From contig CALRHR010000001.1 of the NCBI GenBank assembly GCA_943359485.1, positions 1 to 51,140 on the forward strand: 51,140 bases of DNA. The letters run 5' to 3'. A model generated the notes under the pieces. The model was not told the origin of the DNA, ran no database searches, and saw only the letters and a list, made by a program, of their open reading frames with translations. The position numbers and the translations under genes are program-made. The DNA comes from Candidatus Nomurabacteria bacterium (GTDB lineage Bacteria; Patescibacteriota; Minisyncoccia; Phycocordibacterales; UBA9973). Below are positions 47,834 to 51,140 of this stretch, one piece after another (the first letter of the stretch is position 1; every line of letters starts with the position of its first letter).

Positions 47834-48268
47834 ATGAAAGAAGAATTTATAAAACAAAAACAACCAAGACCAAGAGCAAGTGATTTAAATCCAGATAATT
47901 TTAGCGTGGATAATCAAGAAGTAATGGAGTGGTATAACGATGTCGTTAATTATTTAGAGAATGGACCTTTAAAAGGAAGAACGCCTCTGTCTCTCTTTGA
48001 GAAAAGAGATCTTAAAAAATGGGTTAAAGAATGTCTGATTAGAAATAAGTATTTAGAAGCTAAAATTAAAATATTTCGGTCCAGAAAAAATAAAAGGGCT
48101 ATGGGTGATCACAGAGAAAATCCAACATCTTTTGCCTATTTAATGTTCTTTAATTATTATGGTTTAGATTTCCAAGAATACATTGATCTTTATGGTGATA
48201 GCGAACAAACTGATCAACGATTCTATAATGATTTAGATTTTATTCGTCGGCAAATGCATTCACTGTAA
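47834..48268 (+). CDS. Hypothetical soluble protein
   Basis: 144 residues, not recognised. Highly charged and probably all-helical, with aromatic residues toward the C-terminus (FAYLMFFNYYGLDFQEYIDL). No signal peptide. TATAAT at 47812-47817 lies 16 nt before the ATG. Confidence 0.6.
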   Translation: MKEEFIKQKQPRPRASDLNPDNFSVDNQEVMEWYNDVVNYLENGPLKGRTPLSLFEKRDLKKWVKECLIRNKYLEAKIKIFRSRKNKRAMGDHRENPTSFAYLMFFNYYGLDFQEYIDLYGDSEQTDQRFYNDLDFIRRQMHSL

Positions 48269-48288
48269 TTTGTTTTGTATTTTTATGT

Positions 48289-48294
48289 TATAAT
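48289..48294 (+). promoter_or_regulatory. -10 box, leaderless geometry
   Basis: TATAAT ends 6 nt before the ATG at 48301. Confidence 0.55.
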
Positions 48295-48300
48295 ATATAT

Positions 48301-48831
48301 ATGAAAAGAATATATATTGTTGTTATTTTAATAATCGTGGCGGGAGTATTATTTTTTGGATTTAAGAATAATAAATTAGAAGCTCCTGTGGTTGAGGATG
48401 TAAAGGAGTTTGAGGGAATTGTTGTTGATGATGATTTAAAAATACCACCAAGGGCGTGTACTATGGATGCCAAAATGTGCCCAGATGGAAGCTATGTAGG
48501 CAGAACTGGACCCAATTGTGAGTTTGAAGCTTGCCCAGTAGTTAAAAAAAATGAAGTTAAAGAATTTGTTGTGGTGGGTAAAAATTTCTCTTTTGCGCCT
48601 GAGATGATAACTGTAAAAAAGGGGGACAGGGTTAAAATAATTTTTAAAAATAGCGCTGGTTTTCATGATTTTAAAATCGATGAATATGGTATTGTCACCC
48701 AACAAACAAAATCCCCTACGACAGAAGTTTTAGAATTTACTGCAGACAAAGCTGGTAGTTTTGAATATTATTGTTCTGTTGGTTCTCATCGGGCGATGGG
48801 GATGAAGGGAACACTAAAAGTTTCAGAGTAG
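48301..48831 (+). CDS. Exported cupredoxin (plastocyanin-like) protein
   Basis: 176 residues. An N-terminal helix (about 4-20) anchors or exports it. A small Cys-containing module (CTMDAKMCPDGSYVGRTGP then CEFEACP, about 52-80) follows. A cupredoxin domain (about 88-176) has the type 1 copper ligands: His in GFHDFKI, Cys in YYCSVGSH with the second His, and Met in RAMGMKG. It should bind copper and carry electrons outside the membrane, or store copper. Confidence 0.88.
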   Translation: MKRIYIVVILIIVAGVLFFGFKNNKLEAPVVEDVKEFEGIVVDDDLKIPPRACTMDAKMCPDGSYVGRTGPNCEFEACPVVKKNEVKEFVVVGKNFSFAPEMITVKKGDRVKIIFKNSAGFHDFKIDEYGIVTQQTKSPTTEVLEFTADKAGSFEYYCSVGSHRAMGMKGTLKVSE

Positions 48832-48938
48832 AACGCTCGTAAATTTATAACGAAAAAGTTGATTCCCCTAATTTGTAGTAGTTATAGCCGAGCTAGTTCT
48901 GTTCTTGCTAAAGATTATATAAATAGTATTATAAAAGG

Positions 48939-49352
48939 ATGCATAATAATAACAATATAAAGATTTTTGTTGGAGTAATAGGTGTTTTGATATTAGGAAC
49001 AATCGCTACAGCAATACTCAGAGGGGGTAGCAATCTTCCTCCGGGTCCCGGCAAATACGATGAGTTTGCGACTTGCCTAAAGGACAAAGGCGCTGTTTTT
49101 TATGGAGCTTTCTGGTGTCCACACTGCCAAAATACGAAGAAACTTTTTGGTTCGTCTGCTAAACTTCTGCCCTATGTCGAGTGTTCTACGGCGGATGGTA
49201 AGGGGCAATTACAAAGTTGTAAAGATAAAAATATTTCTGGCTACCCAACATGGGAATTTGCTGATGGGTCGCGTCTAAATGGCGAGCTAACACTCGAGCA
49301 ATTGGCGGAAAAGACAGCCTGTATATTACCTGTAGATACTAGCGCAAAATAA
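48939..49352 (+). CDS. Membrane-anchored thioredoxin-like protein
   Basis: 137 residues. An N-terminal helix (about 7-27) and a thioredoxin fold with the active site AFWCPHCQNTKKLF (CPHC, about 63) and the cis-Pro in SGYPTWEFADG (about 105). The CPHC sequence is that of DsbA-type oxidants. It lies 2 nt before a DsbB-type gene, so the pair probably forms an oxidative folding pathway. Confidence 0.88.
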   Translation: MHNNNNIKIFVGVIGVLILGTIATAILRGGSNLPPGPGKYDEFATCLKDKGAVFYGAFWCPHCQNTKKLFGSSAKLLPYVECSTADGKGQLQSCKDKNISGYPTWEFADGSRLNGELTLEQLAEKTACILPVDTSAK

Positions 49353-49354
49353 AT

Positions 49355-49909
49355 ATGAATACAGAAAATATACATTACCTTAATATGTTTTTGGGAACTG
49401 GGGCAATAATTTTGCAGATGCTCTCGGTGGTGGCTCTCGCGATGCTATTTTTCCGTCGCAGTAGGAATAAAGAAAATAAATTTTTAGGTTTTATAGACAA
49501 GAATTACTTGGTGATAGGTTTTATAATTTCTTTATTTTCAGTACTTTTCTCTCTAGTATATTCAGAAATAATAAATTACTTGCCGTGCTATTTATGCTGG
49601 TTTCAAAGGATTTGTTTATTCCCGCTTGTTCTCATTTTTGGAGTAGCAATCTGGGACAAAGATAGGAAGATAGTAAAGTATACTCTACCTCTTGCAAGCA
49701 TTGGATTTCTTTTTGCTGTATATCAAAGTTTCTTTTATTATTTTGGAGAAAGTTCGAGTTTACCTTGTGATGCTTCTGGAGTTTCTTGCTACCAGCAACT
49801 GGTACGAGAATTCGGCGGGTATATATCAATACCGATGCTTTCGCTAACTATTTTCCTAGCTCTGGTTACTGTCGTTTTGGTCGCTCATTTTTATAAGAAA
49901 GAAGATTAA
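49355..49909 (+). CDS. DsbB/BdbC-type disulfide bond formation protein
   Basis: 184 residues. An extra N-terminal helix is followed by the four-helix DsbB core: the first redox pair in LPCYLCWFQRICLFPLVLI (about 77), the second pair Cys in SSLPCDASGVSCYQQL (about 138-146), and final helices. It passes electrons from the thioredoxin-like partner to quinone or another acceptor; no respiratory genes are in this window to show which. Confidence 0.92.
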   Translation: MNTENIHYLNMFLGTGAIILQMLSVVALAMLFFRRSRNKENKFLGFIDKNYLVIGFIISLFSVLFSLVYSEIINYLPCYLCWFQRICLFPLVLIFGVAIWDKDRKIVKYTLPLASIGFLFAVYQSFFYYFGESSSLPCDASGVSCYQQLVREFGGYISIPMLSLTIFLALVTVVLVAHFYKKED

Positions 49910-49918
49910 AATAAATTT

Positions 49919-50566
49919 ATGAATAAGTATATAAGTTTTTTGATTGTTGCGGTTGTAATTATTTTAGGAATTTGGTTTTTTACACAAAACAAGGAATCTA
50001 ATACCAAAATTCCGGATCCGGGTTTTAACGATACGAACTTAGAAAAAGATATAAAACCTATTATTAACCTTGATGATGATAAAATTATGACAAAAGCAAC
50101 ACTACACACAAACAAAGGAGATATTAAAATAGAATTTTTTAGAGCGCAAGCGCCGAATACAGTGGCTAATTTTACCAAGCTTGCCAAAGAGGGATTTTAT
50201 GATAGAACAAAATTTCATAGAGTTATTAAGGGTTTCATGATTCAAGGTGGTGACCCATTATCCAAAGACGGCAGTAAGGTAATCTTATGGGGCACTGGGG
50301 GTCCGGGGTATCAGTTTGCAGATGAGCTAGGCCCTGACAATAAAAATGATATAGGTACAATTGCTATGGCTAACTCTGGGCCAAATACGAACGGTTCACA
50401 GTTTTTTATAAACACAGCCTCAAATAATTTTTTAGATAGTAAGCATACAGTATTTGGTAAAGTTGTCGGAGATATGGATGTTGTAAATAAAATCGAGAAT
50501 ACACCGACTGATAAAGGAGATAAGCCACTCGAACCCGTCGTCATAAACAGTATCACTCTGGAGTAG
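49919..50566 (+). CDS. Cyclophilin-type peptidyl-prolyl isomerase, exported
   Basis: 215 residues. An N-terminal membrane helix (about 5-22), linker, then a complete cyclophilin domain (about 57-215) with FHRVIKGFMIQGGDP (catalytic Arg and hydrophobic pocket), MANSGPNTNGSQFFI and KHTVFGKVV. It speeds prolyl isomerisation of folding proteins outside the membrane and follows the thioredoxin-like and DsbB genes by 9 nt, so the three form a folding operon. Confidence 0.95.
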   Translation: MNKYISFLIVAVVIILGIWFFTQNKESNTKIPDPGFNDTNLEKDIKPIINLDDDKIMTKATLHTNKGDIKIEFFRAQAPNTVANFTKLAKEGFYDRTKFHRVIKGFMIQGGDPLSKDGSKVILWGTGGPGYQFADELGPDNKNDIGTIAMANSGPNTNGSQFFINTASNNFLDSKHTVFGKVVGDMDVVNKIENTPTDKGDKPLEPVVINSITLE

Positions 50567-50660
50567 TTTCATGAGGATTTTTCTTGTGATATAATTACAT
50601 TGGGTCAAATTATTAAAATAATTGATAGCGTCGTGTTAAGTTGACTTGCACGATGTGATT

Positions 50661-50738
50661 CCGCAGAATCATATGGGAAAAGGAAATAATGCTTATCGAA
50701 AAGATGTGAAGAAACCAAAAAAGGCGAAGAAGAAATAG
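50661..50738 (+). CDS. Putative 21-residue basic microprotein
   Basis: The ORF itself runs 50673-50738 and starts MGKGNNAYRKDVKKP, ending in Lys-rich KKAKKK. A promoter fits exactly: TTGACT at about 50641-50646, 17-nt spacer, CAGAAT, then the ATG a few bases on; a terminator follows the stop by 5 nt. That complete transcription unit argues it is real. A basic peptide of this kind could bind nucleic acid or ribosomes; the role is unknown. Confidence 0.5.
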   Translation, partial: PQNHMGKGNNAYRKDVKKPKKAKKK

Positions 50739-50743
50739 CTTTA

Positions 50744-50773
50744 CAAAACCCCGAAATGCGGGGTTTTGTTTTT
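50744..50773 (+). terminator. Intrinsic terminator
   Basis: CAAAACCCCG-AAATG-CGGGGTTTTG followed by TTTTT. Confidence 0.9.
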
Positions 50774-50800
50774 GAATCAATATGGTATAGTTTAAAAATT

Positions 50801-50872
50801 ATGACCCATTCGACAAGCTCAGGCCTTCGCTCTGAGACTCAGGCTCGAAGAGGTGATGAAATAGAACCATGA
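50801..50872 (+). CDS. Putative 23-codon leader ORF upstream of guaA
   Basis: Starts MTHSTSSGLRSETQARRG; its TGA overlaps the guaA ATG (ATGA). A -10-like TATAGT lies about 15 nt before it. Most of it is made of a REP-like sequence, so translation may be incidental. Confidence 0.35.
   Translation: MTHSTSSGLRSETQARRGDEIEP
50807..50853. repeat. REP-like inverted element
   Basis: CATTCGACAAGCTCAGG and the downstream CTCAGGCTCGAAG share TTCGA/GAGC-type arms. Sequences of the form TTCGACAAGCTCAGG occur as dispersed repeats in many bacteria. Confidence 0.5.
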
Positions 50873-51140
50873 ATAACCCCTTCCAAATATTAATAGTCGA
50901 TCTTGGTAGCCAATATACCGAAGTAATCAGGCGCAGTTTGCGCTATTTGGGTTTTCATTCTGTTATTTTACCACCTTCAAAATCCTTAAAATGGGCGGAA
51001 GTTTATAAACCTAAAGGCATTATTCTCTCTGGCGGGAGCGCGAGTGTTTACGAGATTGATGCGCCTAAAATTCCGAAAGAATTATTGAGTTTTGGTGTGC
51101 CAGTTTTGGGTATTTGCTACGGCATGCAGTGGCTGGCTTA
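50869..51140 (+). CDS. guaA: GMP synthase, N-terminal part (cut by window end)
   Basis: 90 codons before the window ends. This is the class I glutamine amidotransferase domain of GuaA: ILIVDLGSQYTEVIRRSLR at the start, GIILSGGSASVYE, and the nucleophile Cys in GICYGMQ (about 85). It converts XMP to GMP with glutamine. The ATG is part of an ATGA overlap with a short upstream ORF. Confidence 0.93.
   Translation, partial: MNNPFQILIVDLGSQYTEVIRRSLRYLGFHSVILPPSKSLKWAEVYKPKGIILSGGSASVYEIDAPKIPKELLSFGVPVLGICYGMQWLA

Larger units (their letters stand above)
50567..50868. other. Spacer between cyclophilin and guaA
   Basis: About 300 bp holding a putative microprotein gene, a terminator, and a short ORF with REP-like repeats ahead of guaA. 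No larger gene. Confidence 0.6.

Overview
The window reads as chromosome from a Candidate Phyla Radiation (Patescibacteria) bacterium, most likely a Parcubacteria/Paceibacteria-type lineage. This is inference from AT-rich, tightly packed genes, short versions of core proteins (release factor 2 of 294 aa), many small membrane proteins of unknown function, multiple tiny GIY-YIG nucleases, and an almost complete absence of Shine-Dalgarno sequences. In their place, about a dozen genes have a -10 hexamer ending only 6-9 nt before the start codon, the arrangement expected of leaderless mRNAs. UGA is a normal stop here: several genes end in TGA and an RF2 with the SPF recognition tripeptide is encoded.

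Layout. 1-7.3 kb is conserved core: a membrane protein on the minus strand, a PAP2 phosphatase, secD-secF, a Gmad2 protein, gatC-gatA and a membrane-tethered protein with a HEPN-like motif. 7.3-8.3 kb is a tRNA cluster (initiator Met, elongator Met, Asp) with a GIY-YIG gene lodged between tRNA-Asp and a second copy of its 3' end. 8.4-9.9 kb holds an ECF sigma factor overlapping a DUF5667 protein. 10-23 kb is accessory: a nuclease-helicase gene (DUF2075) broken by an in-frame TGA, an MDR oxidoreductase, a run of small genes separated by a repeated site of about 44 bp, rhodanese, cupin, small membrane proteins, a Fic protein with an obvious operator, a secreted subtilase of higher GC, and an HTH/ATPase/DUF4325 regulator. 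Two tRNA-Thr genes follow. 23.6-30.3 kb is a type III restriction-modification operon (mod, AlbA_2 gene, unknown, res, unknown, kinase-like) preceded by a predicted multi-hairpin RNA. 30.3-38.5 kb returns to core genes (dapF homologue, PLP enzyme, prfB, ftsE, ftsX, pyrG). It is interrupted by a toxin-antitoxin pair lodged between prfB and a second copy of its 3' end, and by a PnuC-like gene plus a shrunken four-helix-bundle gene between ftsE and ftsX. 38.5-44.1 kb holds mscL, a YibE/F protein, a Fur-ZIP metal operon and an ABC-2 exporter operon. At 44.2-44.6 kb a second GIY-YIG gene sits between tRNA-Gln and a copy of the 5' end of that tRNA. 44.7-50.7 kb carries a HIT-like protein, a DUF2914 protein, a PPC/DUF296 protein, secreted proteins of unknown function, a cupredoxin and an extracytoplasmic folding set (thioredoxin-like, DsbB, cyclophilin). 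The window ends inside guaA.

The most unusual theme is small genes inserted at the ends of host genes, with the end of the host gene present twice: tRNA-Asp/GIY-YIG, tRNA-Gln/GIY-YIG, prfB/toxin-antitoxin, and the repeat-punctuated run at 14.8-15.6 kb. No integrase or transposase is encoded in the window, so how these arose is open. Everything here is read by eye from sequence; no database search was possible.
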